A stretch of DNA of 64,000 bases from Triglochin maritima. Lineage: Eukaryota; Streptophyta; Magnoliopsida; Alismatales; Juncaginaceae. Each line of letters starts with the position of its first letter. Position 1 is the first letter of the stretch. The DNA lies in the NCBI GenBank assembly GCA_963682175.1, contig OY821787.1:22918501-22982500 (forward strand). The letters run 5' to 3'. A program made the translations under genes and the position numbers. This document shows, piece after piece, positions 20,854-32,756 of this stretch. The notes under the pieces were generated by a model. It was not told the origin of the DNA. It worked only from the letters and a program-made list of their open reading frames with translations, and did not search any database.

Positions 20854-21969
20854 GTGTCATTTTCGTAGTCGAATTCACCATTTCGGTGAGGTTTTTCTTT
20901 TGTTTTTACATTTTCTTCTCTTATTTTTTTTATTGGAAGGGAAACCAAGTGGACAGGGGGACCTAAAGAAGCAAAGGAGAATGCTGGTGAAGTCTAGTGA
21001 CCAAAATCACCAGACAATCCGCCACTGGCGGATTTGGTGAGCCAATTTCATGTTCTATTTCTACAGTAGCTTCTTGTGTTGTTTTTTTGTTACTTCCTTC
21101 CACTATTTATGCCATGCATGCTCTTTTTAAGTGTACGAAACTAATTTGGTTTGCATAACCCTTGTTTAGACAACTTGGACCCTAAAACTCAAAACAAAAT
21201 TTTAGACTAATTGCCATCTAGGTCATGCATCATTTGTAGACCTTGAACGCCTTTGTCTTTTCTTTACATTTTTGTTGTCGATTGCTGGGATGAGGTACGT
21301 GCGCCCATTCTCTCATTCATTCATGGTTAGAGCATATATTAGTTAGTAAGGTGCATCAAGACAAGTGTGAGGTGAGTGTTTGTTTGGAGAGTTGATTGCT
21401 AGATTAAGATTCAAAATGCTACTAAGGAGGGGTGTCCCATACAAGATAAGGTGGGGGATTTCATCACCCATTCCTTTGACCCCAAAATCACTCCTACTCA
21501 AAAGTCTTAATCTAAAATCAAGTAGACATTTACCACTAGGACTCGGGCGCATTAGGAGAGTGATTCGGTCACGACCGTCATAGTTTGATCGGCGTCGCCC
21601 ACTTTGTCGATAGTAGGAGAGACGAGATCTCCAGATCTCGGCTCACTTCCTGGGCTTTGTATTCTTTGTCGTAGGAAGGTGAGGCGTGTTGAGGCCGTGT
21701 GACCTCGCAGTTATGCGTCGTCTAGCTGTAAGGACATATAGTGACCCTAGGCTGATTGAGTCGTGTTTCCTAGAGTAGGCTTCTACCCACACCCACTACC
21801 CATGCTAGCCTTAGGGATTCTTTCCTTCTCCTTAGAGTCAGCGTCTTCTCTCCTACTTTTACGTTATAGTCTCCTCCCCTTTACACTGTCTATAAGCGTT
21901 TTAGGGTCGAGCCGAGCACTTCTAGTGAGCTTGGCCTCGTGGTGGTGAGAGTGGTTGACTCGAGAGTTC
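20854..21969 (+). other. C leader (noncoding)
   Basis: The leader contains the hairpin AATCCGCC-ACT-GGCGGATT (21016-21034), a splice-donor-like GAGGTACGTG (GT at 21295), and the conserved block around GGTGGGGGATTTCATCACCC (about 21435-21485). Confidence 0.7.
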
Positions 21970-23411
21970 TTTGTCGAGATAGGTGGTTTCATGGGCGGAC
22001 ATCCATATCATTGTTGGGACCAAGACTATTCTCCCTGTTATTTCGGATCCATGCATCCTAAGGTGCCTCAGATAAACACCCTGTATGGTTGGGACAATCT
22101 TAATTATGTGGCTGAGTAGTCTTTAGATTGGGTTTATATGAGAGAGGCACCGCCTGCTAGATCACCATCTAGTTGTGTTAGATCATATGTTTGTCAACAA
22201 ACTAAGACCATTCAAGAACCTTTCGCCTCTTTCATGCGTGTGGTAGATGACATGAGTGCACTGTGCACTGGTGTCTTCAGTAGCCGTACCGTGTTACAGT
22301 TGCGGGTTGAATGGTCACGTTATCAGGGAATGTCCTTATGTTCCCCCAGAGACTGAGTATGAGCATACCTTTTCCCAAAATACTTAATGTGACCGTTACG
22401 CATCTGTGTACATCCCAAGAGGGATGTATCATGGGTAGACAATATTGATTCAAATTTTTATACATCATACCCACCCCATTAATCTCCTCCCGAATACCCA
22501 TATCCCTACCAACCAAAACCTATGACCAATCATTGGACTCATTCTCAGCCCATAAACACCCAACCCCAAAATCTCCAAAATTCTGAATAGAGCCTCACAG
22601 TTGACCACAAACATGATTCCTGGAAACAAACTCTCATTACGTTCATGGAAACCACTCAACATTCCATGCAAAATCTGGAAATGCAAGTGATTCAGATCAC
22701 ACTACAATTACGTGAGCGTGAGGAAGGTGACCTTTCTTGTCAATATGAGGATTTATCTTCTGATATTGAACTACCACCACGTCCACGAATTCAAAGCACA
22801 ATCTTTCAGAGTCAAACTTCTAGCCAGTGTAAGGGACTTGGGGTTTCAATTCATGAGCACTTGGTTGGGGATTTGATTCAAATCGAGAATAGCATGGACC
22901 AGTTTCATTATGAGTCGGCACAGAATTATGTCTTATCTTTTGGTCTTGTGGCCCTTGAGCCACATGATCTTATTGTTGTGTCTCTTAAGGAGTCACCTTT
23001 GGTGTAGCAAGAGATCCCTAATACCCCTAATTTCATATGACCTAGTGCGAGTTTGCCTCTCACTATTGTTCCTGATCATCTTGAAAATGAAGGGACACCA
23101 AACAACAACATTGCCAAAGAGGGTATTGGAGTTCCTTAGAGGATACCTTGGGTAAGAGACCCACTTTCTGTTCGTCTGGTGAGTCGGGCAAGCATAATGA
23201 GGTTGTTGGCCTCGTTCCAGCGCACCGGCTTGTTGGTTGGAGAGTTTGGATTGACGATCATAACTTCAGTACCATAATGGGGGAAACGGTTCTTACGTTG
23301 CGCAGTATATCCCAAACTCTTGAGAGGTTCGAGCTCTTTCAGTTTAATCCTTTGAATCAGATGCTTTTGCATCTAATTCATGAGCCTCTCCCGTTATTTT
23401 GTGCACTTTGA
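21970..23411 (+). pseudogene. gag remnant of C, protease core missing
   Basis: This is a decayed frame. The piece around MREAPPARS (about 22138) matches the E gag region before the zinc knuckle. A clean CCHC knuckle, CYSCGLNGHVIREC, is encoded at 22292-22333. The gag C-terminus (about 22645-22740, LEMQVIQITLQLREREEG) matches E. The sequence then passes directly to the post-protease tail (VALEPH unit near 22947; the VGWRVWIDD segment near 23235, which matches A2). Neither the DLCTKKRKT flank nor the DLGAS and LGRPF protease motifs are present, so the protease was lost between about 22740 and 22900. Several stops and frame changes occur. Confidence 0.75.
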
Positions 23412-24909
23412 GAGGGGCCCACACACGAGTATTTTGGCCTCGCGTAATGTTATGTTCCCATTCCAAGTGCATTGACCAACTTTTGAGGTTCTCATCTAAT
23501 GTCCTTTGAGAAATGAAGATGTGCGCTTATTTTTGTACATATTTATATTTCAAAAAAAGGAAAAAAGACTCTAAGAGTGAGCATAGGTTGTTGTGGGATC
23601 CAACCCTTGTGTATCTGAGCCCCATTTGTTTCACGTATTTCTCTCCCTTATTAAGTATCTCACAGGTTTTGAAGGGAATTCGGGTTTTTTGTTTTCTTTT
23701 GTGTGTATTGTTAGGGTCATGTTGTGCTGCAATTTACATTGATATATCAGCTTGCCATGATCCTTGGGTGACTTGTCTTCTTTTCCTTGCTTAGTGCTTT
23801 AAAATTTTCATTTCTTTCAAAATCTTCACGTGTTTACGAAAGAAAATGTTTTGTGAGTTTTGCGTGTATTTAACATGTGCAAAACCGTTTAGGACAAAGT
23901 AAAAGGGAAGATCCCAAAATTGACTTGAACATGATGCATTAGGATATCTAGTACATCGGCTTTAGGTCTTATCTAGTCGTAAGGATGCACCCCGATTTTC
24001 CCTCGGGGGGAGAGTAATTATAGGGTTTCAGTACTCAAACAAATAAAGAAGTCCACCTTCAATCTTGTGAGTCAAATAATTTGTGTATGTTAGTATAAGG
24101 AAGTTTGTCATTGTCAGGGACCCTTAAACACCTATTGTGAAACCTTAAGTGTAGGGGTTTTGGTTTCTGTGTAGATAATAAATAAGTGAGTAGACCTTCT
24201 CTCTTCTCGCACGGCTCCTATCACTCGGAAAATTAGGCCCAAGGGGACTTAGTGCCTGGTGCTTTCGAGTCATCTGACCTGAGATGCACCGACCGAACTC
24301 CTGTTTCACAGGTGTTAGGGATCGCCATATGTGGAGACGTGGGGGAAGGTGTACGTGATAGTGTAAGTCCTCATAGGCAATGATGCACGAAACTAGAACC
24401 TAGACAAAAAAAAGAAAAAAGGAAAAAAAAGATTGTCCGAAACTTGACCGAAACTTGTCCTCATAGTGTAAAAACAAAGGTAACACAAATAAGAATGTAT
24501 CACTTGAGGATATTAAGGTTGCATGTGTCTTTCACTTAAGTTCTTAACTAACTTGCAGGAATGGTTCCATAGGGTAGGTGTGTGGACTGGATACATATAT
24601 AGAGTCGGCCCGTAGGATTACCATGTCCAATGATCGACAAAAATAGGTTCATCGAGTCATGTTGCTAGATCGAATAATGCATCAATGTTCGGATTTTGTG
24701 GGTATATCCGCTAAAAACTCTCAGGAGACACCACTCCTCCTCCTTGGCGACAAGGAGGTATAACGGCTTGTTACACATCCTAAGTGCAACCGTGATTCCT
24801 ACGAAAGTGAGTTAGTATTTCTTGTTTTTTATATGCTTTTCCATTCTTTCATATTTTCTCTTTCTTTGTTTACCTCAGGATTAGTAAAAGAAAGGGGGGG
24901 GGGGGTATT
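23412..24909 (+). other. C 3' noncoding region and polypurine tract
   Basis: This region is collinear with the E and A2 3' noncoding regions. The conserved module is at about 24690-24830, with hairpin 24739-24758: stem CCTCCTTG/CAAGGAGG, loop GCGA. The terminal purine tract (24888-24905) has expanded to a run of 12 G. Confidence 0.75.
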
Positions 24910-24924
24910 TGATTAGTAGCATAT
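24910..24924 (+). repeat. 3' LTR of C, first 15 bp
   Basis: TGATTAGTAGCATAT is the start of the C-type LTR. A2 interrupts it, and CATAT (24920-24924) is repeated at 41964-41968. Confidence 0.9.
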
Positions 24925-26295
24925 TGTTGAACGTTTTAATTAAACCGCAAGTGCACGGCCGCGATGAAGCGGTGGCAAGTACGGGTCGTCCTCAGGGAGG
25001 TGAGCAGCCTCTTGTTTATTAGAAATCAAGTGGCAAAAATAGGGGGAAGAAAGTTGTTTATGCTAATCTAGACTACGCTACACTAAGAAGTATGAAATGC
25101 GAACGAAACAAACAAACGATGGAATAACAACTAAACTAAGAACAAAGGATGAATACTGGAATACAGAAATGGGAAAACCCCTAAGGGGTGGAGTGAGTGC
25201 ACACATGCAAAGAGGTGGGTGTAGAATACATTCTTTAAGCACATGAAGGTTGTGTTTATCAAGCATAGGAAGTGTCTAAATGTTATGGCAAAACCTATCA
25301 ATATATTCACCAACTTAGTTGATTAACATTTACATATGCAAGTTGTTTATTTCAGAATCTAAACAAGCATGAGAGGTGTCTAATCATTTTGGCAAAACTC
25401 ATCAAGTTATAAATTCTATCCTAAACAAGCAAGCATACATTCATGTTTAATCAACACATTGAAATTAAAGCATTCATCCCATTCTCTAATGCATGTATGT
25501 ACATGTACTCCACCCCCCAAAGGGGATGGAACTACTCACTAAACATTACACTAATTATTAAACTATGGAAAGAAAGCATATTAAAACTAAGCTAGAATTA
25601 AAAGACGATTAAACTAAAACATACATAAACAATAAAAGAAGCATAAAACAAACAATGAAAGAAACACAAAACTTTATTGATAAAATGACTCACATTAAAA
25701 GTAGCATCCTCCTACTTTAGTGTGTGCTTCAAGGCCTCACTTCTAGTAGGAAGAATAGCCACTTAAAATATGGAGTGATTACAATAGGAGGTGAAGAGTT
25801 CTATTTATAGCCATGGAAAAAGCTAATCCGGGAAAATCCCCCGATGTGGGACTAAACAGATACCACAAATAGCCTACACATCCTCTAATACATGTGCTGG
25901 AGAAATTTGAGCGCATTTGGGCCAAAAGTGACCGCCAATTAGCGGTCTTGGACCGCTAATTAGCGGTCTACAGTGTCCGGATCGCTCTGGAATTTCTTGT
26001 GGGCTTTTCTGGAAGGCTTTGTTGGTATTTGATGCATCTATTTTGCATGTTGGAGCTCCGACCCGAATAGAATTGCTAAAATACTCCCCATGATGGTGAG
26101 GAGTATTCTGTTTTGCTCTTAGGTCCACAGATCTCACAATTCAGTCCTTTTTCCCAGCTTTTGGGTCCTTTTATGCTTCATCTCTTCAATCCTATTTATT
26201 CCTGAAAACTAAACATAAAACTCGTAACATAGCATTATTTAGGTGAAAGATAATGGATATAAGATACAAATATGAGCATGAAATGATGACAATCA
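24925..26295 (-). repeat. 3' LTR of A2 (1371 bp)
   Basis: On the minus strand it starts TGATTGTCATC and ends GTTCAACA. Palindromes are at 25930-25969, the TATA box at 25801-25810 and the U5 hairpin at 24959-24972. Confidence 0.95.
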
Positions 26296-27889
26296 AATAC
26301 CCCCACACCTAACTTTTGCTAGTCCCGAGCAAAACAAAGAATAAGAAAAGCATGCGAAAAAACAAGAAATCCTAACTCACTTTCGTAGGAATCACGGTTG
26401 CACTTAGCACGTGCAACAAGCCGTTAAACCTCCTTGTCGCCAAGGAGGGGGAGTGTTGTCTCCTGAGGGTTTTCAGCGGATATACCCACAAAATCCGAAC
26501 AAGATGCATTAATCAATCTAGCTACACGACTCGTTGGACTTATTTTGTCGATCATGGGACGCGGTAATACTACGGGTCGACTCTATATATGTAATCGGTC
26601 CACACACCTAGCCTAATGAGTTATTCGTGAGAGTTAGTCAAGGACTTAAGTGAAAGACATGGGCAACCTTAACTTCTGAATGTGATACAATGTGTAAAGT
26701 CCATTTTGGTTCTTATTTGACTCTTTTTTTTTCTTTTTTTTTTCCTTTTTTCTTTTTTTTTCTTTTTCTTTGGAGCATTTTATTGGTTGGTGTTTGATTC
26801 TCCCCAGGGTCAGGTTTCGTGCATCATTGCCTATGAGGACTTACACTATCACGTACACCTTCCCCCAAATCTCCACATAGGGCGATCCCTACCACCCGTG
26901 TAACGGGAGTTCGGTCGGCGCATCCCAAGTCAGATGACTCGAAAGCACCAGGCACAAAGTCCCCTCAGACCTATTTTCCCGAGTGATAGGAGTCGTGCGA
27001 GAAGAGAGAACACCACTTATTTATCTGTATGGGAACCAAAACCCCTACACTTAAGTTTCACAAAAAGAGATTAAGGGCCCTCGACTACGACAAACTTCCT
27101 TATACTCACAAACACGAATTATTTAACTCACTAGGTTCAGGGTGGACTTCTTTAAATGTTTGGGTACTGAAACCCTATGATTACACGCCCCCTGAGGGAA
27201 AACCAGGGTGCATCCTAACGACTCGACAAGACCTAAAGCCAGTAAACTCGAAATCCTAATGCATCAAGTTCAAGACAATTTTGGGAGCTTTCTTTTTACT
27301 TTGCCTCTCAACGATTTTGCACATGCTAAACACACGCAAAACCAACAAAAACATTTTCTTTCGCAAACACATGAAGATTTTGAAAGAAATGTGAACATTT
27401 TAAAGCACTAGGCAAGCAAAAGAAGACTAGTCACCCAAGGATCATGGCAAGCAGATATATCGATATTAAATGCGGCACACTAACATGACCTTAACAATGC
27501 ACACAAAAGAAAACAAAGAATCAAAAGAAAAGACTCGACTATGTACACACGTAAAACACCCCCCCCCCCCCCACACCTACTTCATGCATTGTCCTCAATG
27601 AATGTGAACAAGATACTACATGGATACATGCATGAAAAAGGCAAGATCTCACCAACATGAAGTACAAAGGGACGTTCAGGGTCATGTTGATGGACACAAA
27701 TCCAAATTCCCTTAAAACCTGTGAGAAGCTGAAGAAGGGAGATAAATACGTGAAGAGATTGGGCCCAAGTACACAAGGATTGGGGCCTACAACAATCGAT
27801 GCTCACTAATGAGTCTTTTATTACACACTTTCTTTCTTTCTTTTTTTTAAGATATATACATCAACCAAGATATTCTCATAATCATTTGG
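26296..27889 (-). other. A2 3' noncoding region with polypurine tracts
   Basis: This is the inverted counterpart of 17104-18702. The terminal polypurine tract is AGGTGTGGGGGTATT on the minus strand (26296-26310). The conserved module is at about 26361-26500, with hairpin 26429-26448 (minus loop GCGA) and a perfect GTTGCAC/GTGCAAC pair. The internal polypurine-like tract, with a long G run on the minus strand, is at 27558-27580. Confidence 0.8.
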
Positions 27890-29318
27890 TCAAGGAACAT
27901 CAAATGAGAACATCAAGTCAGGAGGACCAGAGACTTGCCGAGATGGGCAAACTCCACTGGTACTCTGAGGTGTCATGAGAGGTGAAAGGTCAAAGCTGAA
28001 AGCCTCGAACCCCTCATGATATTGGTTGGGTGTGGGCAACAAAGAATGAAGTTGTGTTGCCTCACTAGGGTTTAATTGCTCATCGAAGAAAACCCTCCAA
28101 CCAATAGGCGGGTGCATCGGAATGAGTTCCTCAAGCTCATTCGATGGATGCAGCAGACCTGCATCACTAAGAATGGGGCTTCTCCCCAAGTCATCCAACA
28201 AGGACCTCCCACCATCATTTAGATCATCAAGCATAAGCTCGGTCATAGGTGGGTCCTTGTTGGAGTCAATATGAAGCTCAAATGGCTCAATGGCCATGGG
28301 ACATGAGGTAGAGACACCTTCTGGTATAGGCATATGGTGAGGTGTCTCACTCTCACTAGTACTCTCAACTGAATCATGCAACAAACACTCCCTTTGGACA
28401 TTCATGTTCGAGGCCAGCTCACTCTGTTGCATTGCGAAGACAAGCAATGAGTTTTCGCTGGGCCCACGAACATTCTCAATGGGCTGCATTGGGGTTAGGG
28501 GTGTTCGTTGATTTTGTGGTGCTTTCTCCAGTTGGCGGATGAGATTTAGATTTAAAGGTTCATCCATGGGTTCCTGTTGCTTACCAGAGTTGAACACATG
28601 AAACTCGGCACTCATGTTACCGAATGAGATCTTCATGAGACCATTTCTACAATTAATCAAGGCATTGGAGGTTGCCAGAAATGGTCTACCCAAAATCAAA
28701 GGTATTTGAGAGTGGGTGTTCGCAACAGGATTGGTATCGAGGACAACAAAATCGACTGGAAATATAAAATCTCCAACTTTGATAAGCACGTCCTCGATAA
28801 TCCCCATGGGAATACGAATGGATCTATCCGCCAGTTGGAGGGTGATCTTAGTTGGTTTCAATTCTCCCAAGTTCAACTGTTGATAAACAGAGAATGGGAG
28901 GAGGTTGACCGCTGATCCTAAATCAAGCAAAACATTGCTCAATCTAGTGTCCCCTATCGTACACTGAATAGTAGGACACCCAGGGTCCTTGTATTTTGTG
29001 TAGGTAGGATTGGACAAAAGTGAGCTGATATTTGCAGCCAAGAATGCTTTCTTAGGAACATTGGTCTTCCTCTTGGTTGTGCAGAGATCCTTCAACACTT
29101 TGGCATATTGAGGTATTTGTTGGATGACATCCAACAAGGGGATGTTAACCTTCACTTGCTTAAACACGTCTAATATCTTGTCCATGTTGTCACTCTGCTT
29201 TTTGTTTAACCTACTTGGATAGGGAGCTTTTGGCAGGTAGGTTTTCTGCTGTACCTGAGAAGAAAGCTTTGGTGTATTACCCTCACCCTCAGCTTCTTCT
29301 TCACCACCATTCCCACTG
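27890..29318 (-). CDS. Retropepsin-like protease region of A2
   Basis: An open frame of 431 codons starts at the ATG at 29185 and ends FDVP-stop at 27890. The frame is also open upstream to the B2 junction, so the ATG is probably internal to a gag-protease fusion. Order: basic flank DLCTTKRKTNVPKKAFLA; active-site segment LLDLGSAVNLLPFSVY (Asp at residue 88, with GSA where the relatives have GAS); ADRSIRIPMGIIEDVLIKVG; IPLILGRPFLATSNALINC; then an acidic tail ending in the conserved IGWRVFFDE segment. It would process Gag. No frame breaks occur in the protease core, consistent with a young element, but the upstream gag is interrupted and partly deleted. Swapping Ala and Ser next to the catalytic Asp may weaken it. 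Confidence 0.75.
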
Positions 29319-29328
29319 ACCGGTTCAA

Positions 29329-30474
29329 ATGATTAACGAGGAAGGACCGTTCCAACAAATCAATGCAGTAGTGTCATTACGGTCCGGACGACAAGTTGAT
29401 AACAATGTGGTAAACCCTAGAATGTCTAATCAATCTAGCCATCAAGCAACCACATATGACCTGACCATTGAACCTGACGTCCAAATTGAAAAGCCCAACC
29501 CACCTACACAACCTGAACCCATAGCTCAACCTGAACCTGAGGGAGTCTATGTTCCTACAGCCCCATTTCCCAATAGACTCAAGAAGAGCTCAAGTGCACA
29601 AATGGAGAAAATCTTAGAAGTATTTAAGCAAGTTAAGGTGAATAGTCCACTCTTAGATATGATTCAACAAATACCTGCTTATGCTAAATTCTTGAAAGAT
29701 TTGTGCACTAAAAAGAGAAAAACGAATGTACCAAAGAAGGCATTCTTAACTGCAAACATATGCTCTATTCTTTCCAACACATCTCCTATAAAATATAAGG
29801 ACCCTGGGTGTCCCACAATTTCATGTTCAATAGGAGACACTTTTATCAATAAAGCCCTTCTAGACCTAGGTGCAAGCGTTAACTTACTCCCATTTTCTGT
29901 CTACGAGCAACTCAACCTTGGTCCACTGAAACCCTCTAAGACAACCCACCAATTCGCTGATTGTTCTGTTAAGAAACCGAGAGGTATAGTAGAGGACGTT
30001 TTGATTAAGGTTGGTGACTTCATTTATCCAGTGGATTTTGTCGTACTTGATACTGAACCTGTTGTAAATCCTAATCGACAAATCCCTGTAATTCTAGGTA
30101 GACCCTTTTTAGCCACTTCGGAAGCATTAATAAACTGTCGAAATGGGCTCATGCAATTATCCTTCGGGAACTTAAAAGCAGAATTTAATATCTTCCATAT
30201 TGATAATGAGCCAGAAATAATATGCAACCCAAGTGATGTTGTGATGAGAGCACGTATTTATCAGAATTCTGAATCAAATAAATCATCACATAAGCAAAAA
30301 GGAAGTAAGAAAAAAGGGAGTGATTCATTTACTCAACCACCATCACTCGAGCAAATAAGCGAACCAATTCAAGTGAGAAGAGTGGAATCTTTTCCTCAAG
30401 TCAACATGGGGAACAATGCAACTAGATACATGCACCAATATGGTGTCATTCAATCCAGTTCTGATTACGGTTGA
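29329..30474 (+). CDS. Gag C-terminus and retropepsin-like protease (B2, left copy, open frame)
   Basis: This is 381 open codons from the first ATG after the junction to TGA; the true N-terminus (gag) is deleted. Residues 1-90 are a Pro/Glu-rich linker. Residues 126-139 are the basic flank (DLCTKKRKTNVPKK). The active-site segment LLDLGASVNLLPFSVYEQL has its Asp at residue 179. DVLIKVGDFIYPVDFVVLDT and VILGRPFLATSEALINC follow, then a basic tail (KQKGSKKKGSD). Compared with 35521-36587 this copy lacks the internal stop (it has CAA where the other has TAA near 35510) and the 1-base deletion near 36195. It is the only uninterrupted B-family protease in the window. It is probably not expressed as Gag-Pro because gag and the promoter-bearing LTR are lost. 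Confidence 0.75.
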   Translation: MINEEGPFQQINAVVSLRSGRQVDNNVVNPRMSNQSSHQATTYDLTIEPDVQIEKPNPPTQPEPIAQPEPEGVYVPTAPFPNRLKKSSSAQMEKILEVFKQVKVNSPLLDMIQQIPAYAKFLKDLCTKKRKTNVPKKAFLTANICSILSNTSPIKYKDPGCPTISCSIGDTFINKALLDLGASVNLLPFSVYEQLNLGPLKPSKTTHQFADCSVKKPRGIVEDVLIKVGDFIYPVDFVVLDTEPVVNPNRQIPVILGRPFLATSEALINCRNGLMQLSFGNLKAEFNIFHIDNEPEIICNPSDVVMRARIYQNSESNKSSHKQKGSKKKGSDSFTQPPSLEQISEPIQVRRVESFPQVNMGNNATRYMHQYGVIQSSSDYG

Positions 30475-31569
30475 CTCTGAGCAAACACAACCCCTCTACC
30501 GCAAGCCGACTCAGGTAATAAGTGCATTTATTTTAACTATGCATACATTGAGGACAATGCATGATTTAGGTGTGGGGGGGTGTTTATCTATGTATATATA
30601 TCTATTTGTTTGTTTTCTTCTTCCAAAAAAAAAAAAAATTCAATGTTCCATGACATAGCTTAAGATTTAACTACCAAAATCTGTGTACAAATTGCATTGA
30701 ATTTTTGTTCCTTATTATATAGTTCTGCTTGAAGAAATTGTGACATAAATCTAAGTTCCAAAGAAATAACTCATTGCCCTTTAAGACATGTATGCACTTA
30801 AATTGGATGAATCAAATCTTTGAAGTGGTTGATAAAAAACAGAGGTTGAGGAAAATATACCGGGAAGTGTGGACTTCTAATAGCAATTAAGCCTTGAGGA
30901 AAATAAAAATAAAAATAAAGGAATAAAGTGAAGAAAACACATTTTGCAAAATGATTACAAAAGCCCAAGCCTTTGAGTCACTAGTCCGTAGGGGTATCTT
31001 GAAACCCGGTAACTTAAGTCTACCAGCTCGGGATTATCGACCAAACTCGCTACACGAATGCAAAAAGGGTAAAAGTGTCAAAAAGCAAATGTGTTGAATC
31101 ACGGAAGAAAAGAAAAAAAAACTCAAGGCCCAAAGCTAAAAGAATGATCCATGCCATGGTTGATCTGAATGATACTTCACCACCAGAGGAGGCGTGCAAA
31201 ATAATTCAAGTGATAAACATGTGTAGAAGGGTTAGTGGTGTGAATGTTGGAGGAACAAAGACCAAGTCATATTTTTAATGAGTTAGATTTATATAATGAG
31301 CATGCAAAAATTCTTAGTGAGATGTATAAAGTTGAGGTAGGGATATTGAGAGCTATTAATGAAACGTTGATTTAGGATTTTGTGGGTATATCCGCTAAAA
31401 ACCCTCAGGAGACAACACTCCTCCCCTTGGCAACAAGGAGGTTTAACGGCTTGTTGCACATGCTAAGTGCAACCGTGATTCCTACGAAAGTGAGTTAGGA
31501 TTTCCCTGTTTTCATTTTTCTTATATTCTGTTTTGCTAGGGACTAGCAAAATCTAGGTGTGGGGGTATT
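30475..31569 (+). other. B2 3' noncoding region, left copy
   Basis: An internal polypurine-like AGGTGTGGGGGGGTG (30568-30582) follows GAGGACAATGCATGA. A diverged GACCAAACTCGCTACACG block is at about 31040. The conserved module (about 31378-31505) has the GCAA-capped stem CCTTG/CAAGG (31425-31438) and a perfect GTTGCAC/GTGCAAC hairpin. The terminal tract AGGTGTGGGGG precedes the LTR. The short frame at 31075-31278 is not supported as a gene. Confidence 0.7.
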
Positions 31570-32732
31570 TGATGCATTGCATACATTGCATCATATGTCT
31601 TTCATTTAGATTACTTTTACATCAATAAATGCTACTAAGGTATGTGTTTAATCTTATTTACAAAATACAGGGACCTGAATGCAATTTACCCACATCCCGA
31701 GCATAAATGCGTACAAAAGACTTGTTTCTATCATAAAGACCAAGTTCAAGTTTATCGGGCTTCAAATGGAAATGTATCCAAGCATAAAAGCATTCAAGAC
31801 CTAATTACGAAAAGAACAAGGACTTAAGCACAAAAGTAGCCGGGGACTTAATTGCAAAAGGTCAAGGACCTAATTGCAAATCACGAGTAGCTTTTATTAT
31901 TATGGAGAAAATATAAAGAAAAATCAATGTGGATCTCCAAATATATGAAAAAATTAATTCGGATCTCCAAAGATATGCAAGAATCAATCCAGACGCGCAA
32001 ATGACATTGAAATCATACCATAAACACACAGGAAAAATCCGGGTCGATTCTGAGCCAAAAAGGCGGCGATTCCGCCGCACCAAATTAGATTCATTCTCTA
32101 AAAATTTTACCGGTTGCGTGTTGACGCGTGTACTTTCTTATTTCATGCTTAGGTCCCTTGTATCGGCTATAAATAGCCCCGAGAACGATGTTGTGAGGAG
32201 TTCTTCCTTTTGTTCCATAATTTAGCAATAAAATTCTGTTTCTTTTATTTTATGTTTTTAATTTTCTTTTCTTAGTTTCTCTAGGACCCCTTCTCCCTCC
32301 CTCCATCTATGAGTTTCTAACTCTTTCCAAAGGGTGGGGGTGACGGATTTAGGGTGATGAGAAGAGAAGATGTTATTATTTTAATTTCGTATTAGTATGT
32401 TTTGATTACTTGAGTTTATGTTAAATCATTTATCATGTAATGCTTTATAACTAATATGATTTATTATAAGTTTCAGAATTCTCTAATCTAAACCCGATAT
32501 CTAAACCTCCACCCAACGGAATTCACCATCTTTGTTCTTGTTTTAGTTTTATTTGTTCATGTTTCTTGCTTTAGATAATTAAAACCCAAAAATCTCAAAA
32601 CCAACCTTATTATTGTTCTCTCTCTAATCGAAAATCCAAAAATAACAATATCTCTCCCTCCTTGTGTTCGACCCGTATTTGCCACGTCTTCATTGACGTC
32701 ATGCACTTGCGGTATAAATTTAAATCTCATCA
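31570..32732 (+). repeat. Shared middle LTR of B2 (1163 bp)
   Basis: TGATGCATTGC...CTCATCA. The U3 palindrome GCGGCG-ATTC-CGCCGC is at 32063-32078, the TATA box at 32167-32176, and the U5 hairpin ACGTC-TTCATT-GACGT at 32684-32699. It is nearly identical to the right LTR except for about 32 bp at the palindrome. Confidence 0.9.
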
Positions 32733-32738
32733 AGTTTT

Positions 32739-32756
32739 TGGCGCCGTAGCCGGGGA
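32739..32756 (+). other. Primer-binding site, tRNA-Asp type (B2)
   Basis: TGGCGCCGTAGCCGGGGA has one mismatch to the tRNA-Asp complement. Confidence 0.9.

Noticed and set aside
31075..31278. Lys-rich 67-codon frame in the B2 3' region as an accessory gene
   Set aside because: It contains no recognisable domain and lies in the noncoding stretch between protease and LTR. The near-identical right copy has a base deletion in the A-run that shifts the frame.
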